From: Arthrobacter sp. 18067
GTDB taxonomy: Bacteria; Actinomycetota; Actinomycetes; Actinomycetales; Micrococcaceae
DNA length: 64,000 nt
Direction of reading: 5' to 3'
NCBI RefSeq assembly: GCF_902706295.1
Contig: NZ_CACSJJ010000001.1
Span: 496,001-560,000, forward strand
This document shows, piece by piece, positions 52,295-59,800 of this stretch. The notes under the pieces were generated by a model, which saw nothing but the letters and a program-made list of their open reading frames with translations, made no database searches and was not told where the DNA came from. A program made the position numbers and the translations under genes. The number at the start of each line of letters is the position of its first letter. Positions within the stretch are counted from its first letter, which is position 1.

Positions 52295-53281
52295 ATGGTC
52301 AAGATAGCGCGCTGGAATCACGACGGCGGCACTCACTCCGGTTTCGTTGACGGCGGGAACTGCTACGCAATGCCCGACGGACGCACCGTCAACCACCTCC
52401 TGGAAGCAGGTCTTGCCAACACCCTGGAGCTGGCAGCCGAAACCCTGAGGAGAGCAGCCCCGATCACCCTGCAGGACGTTCGGCTGCTGGCACCCTTGGT
52501 ACCCTCCACCATCCGGGACTTCGTGGCCTTCGAGGAACACGTGGAGGGTGTGCGCAAAAGCATCGCTGGCGTAGCGGGCGTTGTGGCCGAATGGTACGAA
52601 GCGCCGACGTTCTACTTCACCAACCCACATACGGTGACAGGCACCGGCGAGGTGATCGGAATTCCCGCGGGCTGCAGCGATCTGGACTTCGAAACCGAAG
52701 TAGCCGCCGTCGTCGGGCACGTGCCGGGAAGCGACGGCAGGAACCTGTCAGCGGCAGAGGCTCACCGGCACATCTTCGGCTACACCATCCTCAACGACTG
52801 GTCTGCGCGGGACCTTCAAAGGCGCGAAATGAAAGTCAGCCTTGGCCCCTGCAAAGGCAAAGACTTTGCGAACACTCTGGGTCCCTGGATCGTGACGGCC
52901 GACGAGTTCGAGCACCTGCATGACGACAAGGGCTTCCTGCCGATCTCCATGGCGGTGGAGGTCAACGGCGAACGGATTGGCCAGGATCTGCTGTCCAACA
53001 TGGGGTGGCCGTTCGCGGAACTCGTGGCATACGCATCACAGGACTCCGTGGTGCGCCCGGGCGATGTGCTCGGATCCGGAACCTGCGGCAGCGGCTGCTT
53101 GGCTGAGCTGTGGGGGCGCAACGGTTCGATGACTCCCCCGCCGCTGAAGACTGGCGACGTCGTGCGGATGACCGTGGAGGGCATTGGAACCATAGAAAAT
53201 ACCGTGGGCGGGCGTCGCGAGGCGTCAACTCGGGTACCTGCCAGAACCCGGCCCCGCAACCGGGCTGTGTCTGCCGCCTAG
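52295..53281 (+). CDS. Fumarylacetoacetate hydrolase (FAH) family protein, copy 2
   Basis: 328 aa, 15 bp after the amidohydrolase gene with AAGGAAGCAAGG upstream. FAH motifs: AFEEHVEGVRKS, metal ligands in CSDLDFETEVAAVVG, GYTILNDWSARDLQRREM, GKDFANTLGPWIV and VRPGDVLGSGTCGSGC. The VRPGDVLGSGT pattern and NDWSARD motif resemble HpaG/2-keto-hydrolase relatives more than copy 1. A basic C-terminal tail (STRVPARTRPRNRAVSAA) is unusual. Last gene of the meta-cleavage operon. Confidence 0.88.
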   Translation: MVKIARWNHDGGTHSGFVDGGNCYAMPDGRTVNHLLEAGLANTLELAAETLRRAAPITLQDVRLLAPLVPSTIRDFVAFEEHVEGVRKSIAGVAGVVAEWYEAPTFYFTNPHTVTGTGEVIGIPAGCSDLDFETEVAAVVGHVPGSDGRNLSAAEAHRHIFGYTILNDWSARDLQRREMKVSLGPCKGKDFANTLGPWIVTADEFEHLHDDKGFLPISMAVEVNGERIGQDLLSNMGWPFAELVAYASQDSVVRPGDVLGSGTCGSGCLAELWGRNGSMTPPPLKTGDVVRMTVEGIGTIENTVGGRREASTRVPARTRPRNRAVSAA

Positions 53282-53289
53282 CCTGGGAA

Positions 53290-53715
53290 GGGCTGACAAC
53301 CTCTCCCATTTCCTGCGCAATCACCGGGAAAGCAGTCTCATGACAGATGACCAGCTCGCCCACCACCGTTCCGTCGAACCCACCGCTTCGAACGCACCCG
53401 CCCTCCACCACATAGCGGCCGTCGTTGTCCCAGAAGCCGGGATCCTTCCAGCCGAATTCAAAAGAAAGGGTTTGGTATCGCCGGTTTGCAAACTGCTACG
53501 GGTGAAGGCACGCAGCCGACGGACCGGTTGGGCGAGCGAGGCAACGAGGTCCCGGATGAACATCATGGTGACTTCGTCCCCCTCACGCGCGCCAGTGTTT
53601 GCCACGAAGACGGCCACTTGTGCTGACTTGCCGGCACGAAAGTCTTCCATGGTGATCCGGATGGCGTGAGGCTCAGATCCCCGTATTCGAAAGAGGTGTA
53701 GCTGAGGCCGTGGAC
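53290..53715 (-). pseudogene. GH3 beta-glucosidase, C-terminal remnant
   Basis: Minus-strand reading gives VHGLSYTSFEYGDLSLTP, then after a frameshift IRITMEDFRAGKSAQVAVFV and ANTGAREGDEVTMMFIRDLV, ASLAQPVRRLRAF. After another frame change come GFWDNDGRYVVEGG and AGAFEAVGS-like pieces. This is the fibronectin-III-like end of GH3 enzymes (HGLSYT-FEY, VTNTG-R-GDEVVQLYI, PVKELKGF, FWDNDGRYVVEPG-FEV). Only about 140 residues remain and at least two frameshifts are present. It is cut at 53710 by the ABC remnant on the other strand. Confidence 0.75.
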
Positions 53716-54165
53716 GGCGTAAACCTGTCCGTCAAGGCTGGGGAGACCCTCGCCATCGTCGGCGAATCAGGCTCAGGAAAAAGCACGACAGCCCCGGCAA
53801 CCATAGGCTTGGCTCCGGTCACCAGCGGCACCGTCCGTATCCTGGGGCAATCCTTCGCTGACTCACGGCATCGTGAACTGCGCAGCCTCCGTGAACGCAT
53901 CGGCGTCGTTTTCCAAAATCCAGCAACATCACTGAACCCAAGATTCGCAGTCAGGAACGCCGTCGCCGAACCCCTGAGGATCCATCGTGGGCTGCGGGGC
54001 CGAGGACTTTACGACGTCGTTGGCCAGTTGCCCGCCGACGTCGGATTGGGTGGTGGCTGGGGCGAGCTTACCCGCATGAGCTGTCCGGTGGCCAGCGTCA
54101 AAGGGTAGCTATCGCGCGGGCGGTGGCTCATGACGGTCGGTTGTCTCACCAACGATGCTCGACTG
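53704..54165 (+). pseudogene. Dpp/Opp-type ABC ATPase remnant
   Basis: Reading begins abruptly with AEAVDGVNLSVKAGETLAIV, then GESGSGKSTTAPATIGLAPV, RIGVVFQNPATSLNP and LRIHRGLRGRGL. The frame then shifts and continues as PHELSGGQRQRVAIARAVAH, and decays around MLDWVSAL (compare SMLDVSVRA). Walker A, Q-loop and signature are recognisable, but Walker B and the C-terminus are lost and the N-terminus is missing. It joins the GH3 remnant head-to-head, so the junction is a rearrangement scar. The 54166-54419 stretch after it has no convincing gene. Confidence 0.75.
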
Positions 54166-54419
54166 GGTCAGCGCTCTAAGGCCTTCTTGATTTGAAGCTC
54201 TCCGCGCCCTGCGAAGAGCAGTGGGTCAGATTGACTAATTGACTCCGACCGGGGAACCCACGAGCCGTTCTCCCTGACAAAAAGCGCCTTAGTGCCGACG
54301 TCAGGCGAGAGCCCCTCTACTTTCGGGCACGTTCTGCGTGCGCGGCCAGTCACTAACCTGACGACCCGCACCACCGGGCAGATCGCCATGGCCGGCGCTG
54401 TTATGTGCTGCCTGGGCGG

Positions 54420-54623
54420 TCAACTGGCTGGCGCCACCACGTCCTCCAACGCTGACCTGTCGAAGAAACGGATCTCACCCGTTGCCTCGAAGAACACCGG
54501 AACAACGGATGTGCTCAGGTCCTTGGATGTTTCGTAGATCTCAGCCGCAGCCCCGTGCTTCCTGGCAATTGTTCCAACGAGCTCGGTACCGCGCACCCGG
54601 ACAGTTCGATATTTGTAGCTCAT
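54420..54623 (-). CDS. Small hypothetical protein
   Basis: 67 aa from the ATG at 54623, preceded by AAAGGGGTCACC, a good ribosome site. Sequence begins MSYKYRTVRVRGTELVGTIA and continues with AAEIYETSKDLSTSVVPVFF and a DRSALEDVVAPAS end. It reads like a compact soluble domain rather than noise, but I do not know the family. No operon partners; flanked by the ABC remnant and the composite repeat. Confidence 0.45.
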   Translation of the reverse strand: MSYKYRTVRVRGTELVGTIARKHGAAAEIYETSKDLSTSVVPVFFEATGEIRFFDRSALEDVVAPAS

Positions 54624-55153
54624 GGTGACCCCTTTGTCGGCTAGGGCAAACACTACCCGGGGAGGTCACCTTTGGGAGGATGGCTGGCATGGCGCCTTCA
54701 CCAGGCGGCGAACCTCGGCCATTTCGACCGCACAACGACGACGAAAGCGCGAGCTTGCAATGGAGGTGTGTGAGTAGGAAATCCGAAACATACCTGCCCA
54801 GTCAAAAGCAGACTTCAGTGTGGACAATGTCCACACCCCTTTGGTCTGACAAAGCGTTCGTTGGCCCGGTCTTCTCGCTATGGGAACGAGCCTAAGCCAA
54901 GCCCTTTGACGCAGGATCTCGAAGTCATGCTGTGCTTAGCCGTCCTACATATGAAGAGGTGTAGGACAACAACGACCTACCGGACGAACCAAGAGAGGAC
55001 CCTCGTAGCCGCAGTTCAGAGCAAGCGGAGGGCCAACCAGCCACGACCCTGAACCCGCTCCCCCACAACCAAACAGGCGACCCGCGGCGCCGGGCACACC
55101 CCGCGGCCCGTGTCAGAGGGACCTGACCAACCAGAATGTACACACGTTAAAGC

Positions 55154-55176
55154 AAAAACCCCCTCTGACGAGGGGG
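55154..55176 (-). terminator. Rho-independent terminator, minus strand
   Basis: On the minus strand: CCCCCTC-GTCA-GAGGGGG followed by TTTTT (perfect 7-bp GC stem, 4-nt loop). It lies 6 bp downstream of the tRNA 3'-end-like fragment on the same strand, as a native tRNA gene terminator would. The upstream transcription unit is now missing. Confidence 0.85.
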
Positions 55177-55182
55177 TCGGCT

Positions 55183-55204
55183 GTGCCCGAGGTGGGACTC
55201 GAAC
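55183..55204 (-). other. tRNA 3'-end fragment (probable leucine-type), att-like scar
   Basis: The minus strand reads GTTCGAGTCCCACC then TCGGGCAC, matching a T-loop (TTCGAGT), the 3' half of a T-stem (CCCAC) and an acceptor 3' strand (CTCGGGCA). The 5' T-stem strand and the rest of the cloverleaf are absent, so this is not a tRNA gene. A 5' acceptor of GCCCGAG would suit a leucine tRNA (inference). Such 3' fragments followed by the original terminator are what integrative elements leave at tRNA attachment sites. No integrase is visible. Confidence 0.55.
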
Positions 55205-55695
55205 GTGATTCCCGGGCACACAAACGCTAGGAAGTGGCCGAAACATGCGGAATCCGGGCCAAACCGGCGGCCGTCCGAGGCAGTCCGGGGCGAGATGTGC
55301 GGACAATGTCCACACATCTTTCTTCTTTGTATCGCGGCCGAGCACTCAGTCGCGTCTGAGTACACGCGCCCAAACTCCGCGGGTACACCGCTTCTGCGCC
55401 AGCTGAATGCACCTCCGAACTGGTATACATGCTTGACGCCTCCTTCTTCGCATGTATCAGGGAGGTCGTGACCGAAACCAAATGACTCACGTGCTGACGA
55501 CACTGGAAGGTCAGGTCCGGAACCTCTGCAATAAGGGAGCCCGCCACTCCGGCGAGCTCAGTATGACTTGACGGTGGATCTTCCGTTGACCGCCAGCCCC
55601 ACAACATCGAGCACCGGATACATCAGCCACAACACTTAATTGCTCGGAGCTGAGAATCCTGGAACCAATGCTCAGCGACTCGTATGCGGAATCAG

Positions 55696-55810
55696 TTGAC
55701 TGGAAATATCTACGCCCATCTGCAAGGATGCCAAGTTGCTATACAATTCAACGACTCCAGTGATTGATCATGCAATTTGACTGGAAATATTTGAGCGACT
55801 GTGCAAGGAT
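55696..55810. repeat. Pair of 34-bp direct repeats upstream of the secreted-protein gene
   Basis: TTGACTGGAAATAT is identical at 55696-55709 and 55777-55790, and in both copies GCAAGGAT follows at the same distance (55722-55729 and 55803-55810). The period is 81 bp. This AT-rich stretch lies 210-320 bp before the secreted-protein start. It could be paired regulatory sites or a local duplication. The remaining gap to 56019 includes TATATG-type promoter-like sequence but nothing certain. Confidence 0.6.
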
Positions 55811-56019
55811 TCCGCCGGATTGACTTGAATGATCCTAAAGGCTCTTCAACCTGGACCACTTACTGGCCAACCTTATCTGCGCCGCGGCAACAACCACTCG
55901 CTGATAAATGCACAATCGCATCATTTGTTTCGTATATGCTTGCTTCCATGCCTTCTCACAGGAGGGCAGTACTAACCGCGTGTACTCACGTGTCACGTCG
56001 GAATTATATTGGGGAATCA

Positions 56020-56915
56020 ATGCATCGTTTATTCAGTAAGGGCTTAGCGGCATCCGGGATTGCTGCGGCACTTATTCTCTCTTCATCCCTTCCAGCGACT
56101 GCGGTAGCAGCACCCTCTAATGCAGATCCGTCTGCTTTGGAGAGCGTGCTGGACGCCCAACCGTTTACGGATGCATCTCAAGCCGTGGACGCCGATCAAA
56201 AAATTTCGTTGTCCCCGACGGATCCATGACGATCGGATCCGCAAAAGGCGACAAAGTAAGCGTCAGCGCGAGTGCCGATGGGCATGTGAGTCTCACAGAG
56301 GCGGGCGACGTAAGCTCCTCCGAGATTGCAGTTGCTCCGTCCACTTCCTTCGTATTCGCCGCCAGGGAAGGCGCCTCCGGAGCGGGGTTCGCCGTTCTCA
56401 AGGACGCCTCGGCAGCCCGATCCTTCGGCTTCGATATCGAGGTCAACGGGACTCCGGCGCAGCTGAGCGTCGGCTCTACAGGCAGCGTTGTTGTCATGGA
56501 TGCGACGGGTCGGGTCGTCAACTACGTGGAAGCGCCGTGGGCAAGGGACGCTAACGGAAACGATGTAGCGACCAGCTACAGCGTTGAGGGTGGTCGCCTG
56601 ATCCAAAAAGTTTCACCCTCGGCCACGTCCGTCTATCCGATCGTTGCAGATCCGCAGTTCGGCTGGAACGGACCATTCCCGGTTGTTCGGTTCAACAAGG
56701 CCGAAACCAGCACCGCCAGGGTTACCGCTGGAGTTCTGTCGGTCTGCGGCAAAATCGCTGCGGGACTTCCAATCGGGTACGCAGCGTGCGCCATCTCAGC
56801 CGTTCAAGTCGCGGCCCAAGCCGCGGTGGCCAACGCACGCGGGGAGTGCGTACTTCTTGCACCTGCTCCGATCGGCGTAATGGCATTCCGCTACACTGGT
56901 GGCTACTGCCAGTAA
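56020..56915 (+). CDS. Secreted protein of unknown function, frame interrupted in an A6 run
   Basis: The ATG at 56020 (TGGGGAATCA upstream) starts a Sec signal peptide: MHRLFSKGLAASGIAAALIL, then SSSLPATAVAAPSN. The first frame stops at 56229. The continuation is in another frame (open from before 56226 to 56915). One extra A in the run at 56198-56203 would join them as DADQK-NFVVPDGSMTIG. The rest has a beta-rich domain, then YPIVADPQFGWNGPFPVVRF, a segment I recognise from many actinobacterial secreted proteins of unknown role. A hydrophobic cysteine-containing C-terminus follows (CGKIAAGLPIGYAACAISAV ... CVLL ... GGYCQ). Full length would be about 298 aa. A bacteriocin-like role is possible but speculative. 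If annotated separately, the second part is 56226-56915 (229 aa). Confidence 0.6.
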
Positions 56916-56927
56916 TTGGAGAAAAAA

Positions 56928-57161
56928 TTGTTGAACTATATTCGCGAGGCCGCAGAAGCACGCCGCGCAACAACCGGCCGTCGCGCCTATGGCTACATCA
57001 CAGCAGGAATTATCATTCTACTCATGCTGACAGTAGTCTTATGGCAAATGCCACTTTGGCTATTCTTCGCTATCGTGGCAGTGAGTGTGGTAATCGACAT
57101 TATCCTTGTACGAAAATGGATAAATGACGATCTGCTCAACGGATCCAAAGTTCAACCGTAG
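56928..57161 (+). CDS. Small two-helix membrane protein next to the secreted protein
   Basis: 77 aa from a TTG at 56928 (or 56931), placed 6-7 nt after GGAG; a TTG at 56916 gives 81 aa but has no ribosome site. Basic N-terminus (NYIREAAEARRATTGRRAYG), then two hydrophobic helices (YITAGIIILLMLTVVLW and PLWLFFAIVAVSVVIDIILV) and a short charged tail. It begins 12 bp after the secreted-protein stop and shares its terminator, so they form a two-gene unit. In bacteriocin loci a small membrane protein in this place is often the immunity factor; that reading is only a hypothesis here. Confidence 0.65.
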   Translation: MLNYIREAAEARRATTGRRAYGYITAGIIILLMLTVVLWQMPLWLFFAIVAVSVVIDIILVRKWINDDLLNGSKVQP

Positions 57162-57181
57162 AGCTTTATCTCTCTCGAAAT

Positions 57182-57224
57182 GAGGGCAGCAACGCAGCAC
57201 AACTGCGTCGCTGCCCTCTTTTGT
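57182..57224 (+). terminator. Rho-independent terminator of the secreted-protein unit
   Basis: Long stem: 57182-57197 (GAGGGCAGCAACGCAG) pairs with 57203-57218 (CTGCGTCGCTGCCCTC) with one mismatch and a 5-nt loop, followed by CTTTTGTT. Strong plus-strand terminator 21 bp after the small membrane-protein gene. Confidence 0.85.
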
Positions 57225-57666
57225 TAAGTCGTAGGGCGCAGCATTCCACTGCAAAGTTGACCTCGGCTCTACACACGCCGGGACGACCGACGGCCATCAA
57301 GACCCTGGCAATGCACACAACCCTTTCAAGCCAAGGTTGCCTCAAGAAAAGATCTCGCGCATGACACCACCACGAGAACGTTGCAAAGCCCCGCCCGCCC
57401 GGGGCTCGGTGAAGCCCAAAGGCCCTGCTTCCCCGAGCACGCTCCCCCGTCACCCCCGTCCATGCGACCGAAAGTGATGACTCGTCCGCGGCCTGCGCCC
57501 AAAGCGTCTAGTCCGTGGCGTGCGGAGAGGCTCAGAGTAATCCTCCAACTCGCAGGATGCCGATAACGGGGCGTATGTCAGAACCAGAAGCTGTTCGCCC
57601 ATCCGCAACGAATGAGACGATGCGCAAAGCAACATCCGCGGTCCCAGAGAAGCCCGGTGCCGGCGT
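57225..57666. other. Intergenic stretch without recognisable content
   Basis: 442 bp between the terminator and csaA. Short frames occur on both strands but none has a ribosome site together with a plausible protein, and no strong inverted repeat was noticed apart from GC-rich runs near 57390-57410. It separates the AT-richer secreted-protein unit from the more ordinary csaA-SDR-EamA-TetR operon. Confidence 0.5.
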
Positions 57667-57999
57667 CTAGTAGAGCTGACCGCCGATGGGCACGGCTTTG
57701 TCCGGAACGACGAGAACGCATTCACCGTCGGCGTCGGGCACGCCGAGGGTGAGTACTTCGGACATGACGGGGCCGATGCGGCGTGGCGGGAGGTTGACGA
57801 CGCACATCACTTGGGTTCCGGGCAGCTCCTCCAACTGATAATTGGCCGGTAACTGGGCGCTGGAGCGCTTAACCCCGATTTCCGGGCCGAGGTCGATCCA
57901 GAGCTTGTACGCGGGCTTGCGCGCTTCAGGGAACTCTTCGGCCTTGACGATTTCGCCTACGCGGATCTCGACTTTTTGAAAGTCGGGAAATTCGATCAC
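57667..57999 (-). CDS. csaA: CsaA-type tRNA-binding domain protein (putative chaperone)
   Basis: 110 aa from the GTG at 57999, which follows GGAGAAAACATC; the frame is open to 58245, but the upstream residues are arginine-rich shadow sequence. The sequence FPDFQKVEIRVGEIVKAEEF, KPAYKLWIDLGPEIGVKRSS, AQLPANYQLEELPGTQVMCV and VNLPPRRIGPVMSEVLTLGV matches CsaA, a small OB-fold protein related to the anticodon/tRNA-binding domain of methionyl- and phenylalanyl-tRNA synthetases. CsaA was proposed to be a secretion chaperone. Last gene of the tetR-EamA-SDR-csaA run. Confidence 0.92.
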   Translation of the reverse strand: MIEFPDFQKVEIRVGEIVKAEEFPEARKPAYKLWIDLGPEIGVKRSSAQLPANYQLEELPGTQVMCVVNLPPRRIGPVMSEVLTLGVPDADGECVLVVPDKAVPIGGQLY

Positions 58000-58064
58000 G
58001 ATGTTTTCTCCTGTTTGGTCATGGACGGCGGGCAGTCCCGCCGTCGGGTGCTTCGGTGGTTGTC

Positions 58065-58832
58065 TTAGGCCGCGGTGTAGCCGCCGTCGACGGGTATGGA
58101 GGCGCCGGTGAGATACGCCGCTCGGTCGGAAGCGAGGAAGAGGACAGCGTTCGCGACGTCCTCCGGCTTGGCTACGCGTCCCAATGGGATACCTGCGGCC
58201 ACGCTGCGCGCGGCTGCTTCGGAGTCGGGTTGCGCGGCTACCCACTCGTCGAACAAGGCTGTTCGGGTCATGCCCGGCGCGACGGCGTTTACCCGGATGT
58301 TGTGTGGGGCGAGTTCGACCGCCGCGGATCTCGTCAAGGCCAGGACGGCGCCTTTGGATGCTGCGTACACGGACATCGTCGGGACCCCGATGGAGGCCAA
58401 GCGCGAGGTGACGTTGACAATGGAACCTCCCCCGAGGATTTTCATGACCGTGCCCGCTGCCTGAAGCATCGCCATGGTTCCAAACGTGTTGGTTTCGAAC
58501 ACCGCACGGATCTCTTCCATGGGCGTAGAGAGGATGTCGCCAGTGTGGTCGATGCCGGCATTGTTGACCAGGACATCGAGCCTGCCGGCGAAGGCCAAGG
58601 CCGCTTCGGTCACATGGGTAGCTGCATCGGATTCCGTCAGGTCTGCCGGGTAGAAGCGAGCACCGGATCCGAGCTCCCGTGCAAGCGCTTCGCCCCTGCT
58701 TTGGGACCGCCCCGTCAGCAACACCCTATAACCCTCCGCGTGGAGGGCTCGGGATGTGGCTTCGCCTATTCCGGAGGTAGCGCCGGTGACTATCGCTACC
58801 CGGGGGCTGCTTGTCTGCGGTGTCGTTGTCAT
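58065..58832 (-). CDS. SDR-family oxidoreductase
   Basis: 255 aa. Cofactor motif TGATSGIG, NNAG in VLVNNAGIDHTGDI, catalytic Ser in NVTSRLASIG, YAASK with catalytic Tyr/Lys, and the ending AAYLTGASIPVDGGYTAA. A classical NAD(P)-dependent dehydrogenase of FabG type; substrate unknown. The start overlaps the EamA transporter stop by 4 bp, so it belongs to the TetR-controlled operon. It may detoxify a reactive carbonyl that the exporter or regulator also handles (inference). Confidence 0.9.
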   Translation of the reverse strand: MTTTPQTSSPRVAIVTGATSGIGEATSRALHAEGYRVLLTGRSQSRGEALARELGSGARFYPADLTESDAATHVTEAALAFAGRLDVLVNNAGIDHTGDILSTPMEEIRAVFETNTFGTMAMLQAAGTVMKILGGGSIVNVTSRLASIGVPTMSVYAASKGAVLALTRSAAVELAPHNIRVNAVAPGMTRTALFDEWVAAQPDSEAAARSVAAGIPLGRVAKPEDVANAVLFLASDRAAYLTGASIPVDGGYTAA

Positions 58833-59800
58833 CGGACCGGTCCTGTCGTCGCTGGTTCCAAGGGTATGGCTTCCTGTCTAGCCTCGGTCTTTTGACGGCG
58901 CTTTGGACGGACGTTGACCAAAACCAGGCCCGCGATCACCAGCGGAAATCCGATCCACCCTTCGGGCCGGAACGTTTCCCGGAGGATCAGGACGGCCAGG
59001 ATGGTGGCGACCACGGGTTCGAGGACGGTGTAAAGAGTCGCTGTGGAAGCTTTCATGCGGCCCAGGCCGAAGGCGAACAGAGTGTGGCCCAATGCTGTGG
59101 GAATAACCGCCAGATAAAGCAGGATGGACCAGACAGGTGCGCCGGAGGCACCCTCGCCGGTGAGAGCCAGCAGTCCGAGCATAGGCAGGGCGGCGGTGCC
59201 TTGAATGGCTGCAACGACGGTCCGGTGCGCCATGCCGTCCGGTCGCGTCCCGCAGGGTTGGATCAACCTGCCAGTGGCGAAGGCGTAGAGGGCGTACGTC
59301 ACTCCTGCGACAAGTCCGGCCACAACACCGGGAATGAGGCCCGCTGCGTCTCCGGAGCCGTGGTCTTCGCGGGCCGCCAACAGGAGTCCGGCCCCGGCCA
59401 CCGTGACGAGCATCGCCACCGTCCAGACGGCGGTAACGCGCTTGCCGTCAACGATCCATTCCAGGATGCCGGCGAAGAGCGGGCCGGAGCCGATCGAAAT
59501 AATGGTTCCCAAGGCTGCCCCAGTCAGGGATACGGAAACGTAGAACAGGGGCATGTACAGCATTAGGCCAAGGGCACCAAGCACGATGTAACGGGTGGCT
59601 CCCGGTGTTTTGAAGGATTTCAGGACGGCTTTGAGGGAGATCAGCCCCAGAATGAGTCCGCCGATGCCGACACTTGCGGCGCCCACAGCGATGGGGTTTA
59701 CCTGCGGGATGAGGACTGAGGCCACCCCCGTTGTTCCCCAGAGCGTTGCCGTGGTGATGACAGCCGGGGCGGCCCACCGGGTCGAGTTGTTGGCCTTCAC
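58829..59800 (-). CDS. EamA/DMT-family transporter (RhaT/YdcZ-like exporter)
   Basis: 323 aa with about ten hydrophobic helices arranged as two EamA repeats: first from VITTATLWGTTGVASVLI, second from GVVAGLVAGVTYALYAFATG to FGLGRMKASTATLYTVLEPV, then VVATILAVLILRE. Exporters of this family move amino acids or other metabolites. Overlaps the TetR gene upstream and the SDR gene downstream by 4 bp each. Confidence 0.9.
   Translation of the reverse strand: MKANNSTRWAAPAVITTATLWGTTGVASVLIPQVNPIAVGAASVGIGGLILGLISLKAVLKSFKTPGATRYIVLGALGLMLYMPLFYVSVSLTGAALGTIISIGSGPLFAGILEWIVDGKRVTAVWTVAMLVTVAGAGLLLAAREDHGSGDAAGLIPGVVAGLVAGVTYALYAFATGRLIQPCGTRPDGMAHRTVVAAIQGTAALPMLGLLALTGEGASGAPVWSILLYLAVIPTALGHTLFAFGLGRMKASTATLYTVLEPVVATILAVLILRETFRPEGWIGFPLVIAGLVLVNVRPKRRQKTEARQEAIPLEPATTGPVR

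Larger units (their letters stand above)
54777..55330. repeat. Fullest copy of a dispersed non-coding composite repeat
   Basis: Three segments are each matched elsewhere in the window: left part (54777-54957) at 11494-11680, middle part (54936-55075) at 43246-43405, right part (55183-55330) at 10511-10655. It contains two copies of a 19-bp palindrome-like element, GTGTGGACAATGTCCACAC at 54818-54836 (perfect around the central base) and GTGCGGACAATGTCCACAC at 55297-55315. It also contains a terminator and a tRNA 3'-end-like fragment. No open frame in it resembles a transposase or integrase. Copies sit close to borders of catabolic modules. 55331-55695 beyond it holds nothing recognisable. Confidence 0.7.

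Noticed and set aside
54168-54389. 73-codon minus-strand frame (MAICPVVRVVRLVTGRARRT...)
   Set aside because: No ribosome site or known pattern; it sits in decayed sequence next to the ABC remnant.
55183-55260. Possible complete tRNA gene on the minus strand
   Set aside because: Only the T-loop, 3' T-stem and acceptor 3' strand are present; no D-arm, anticodon arm or matching 5' acceptor could be placed.
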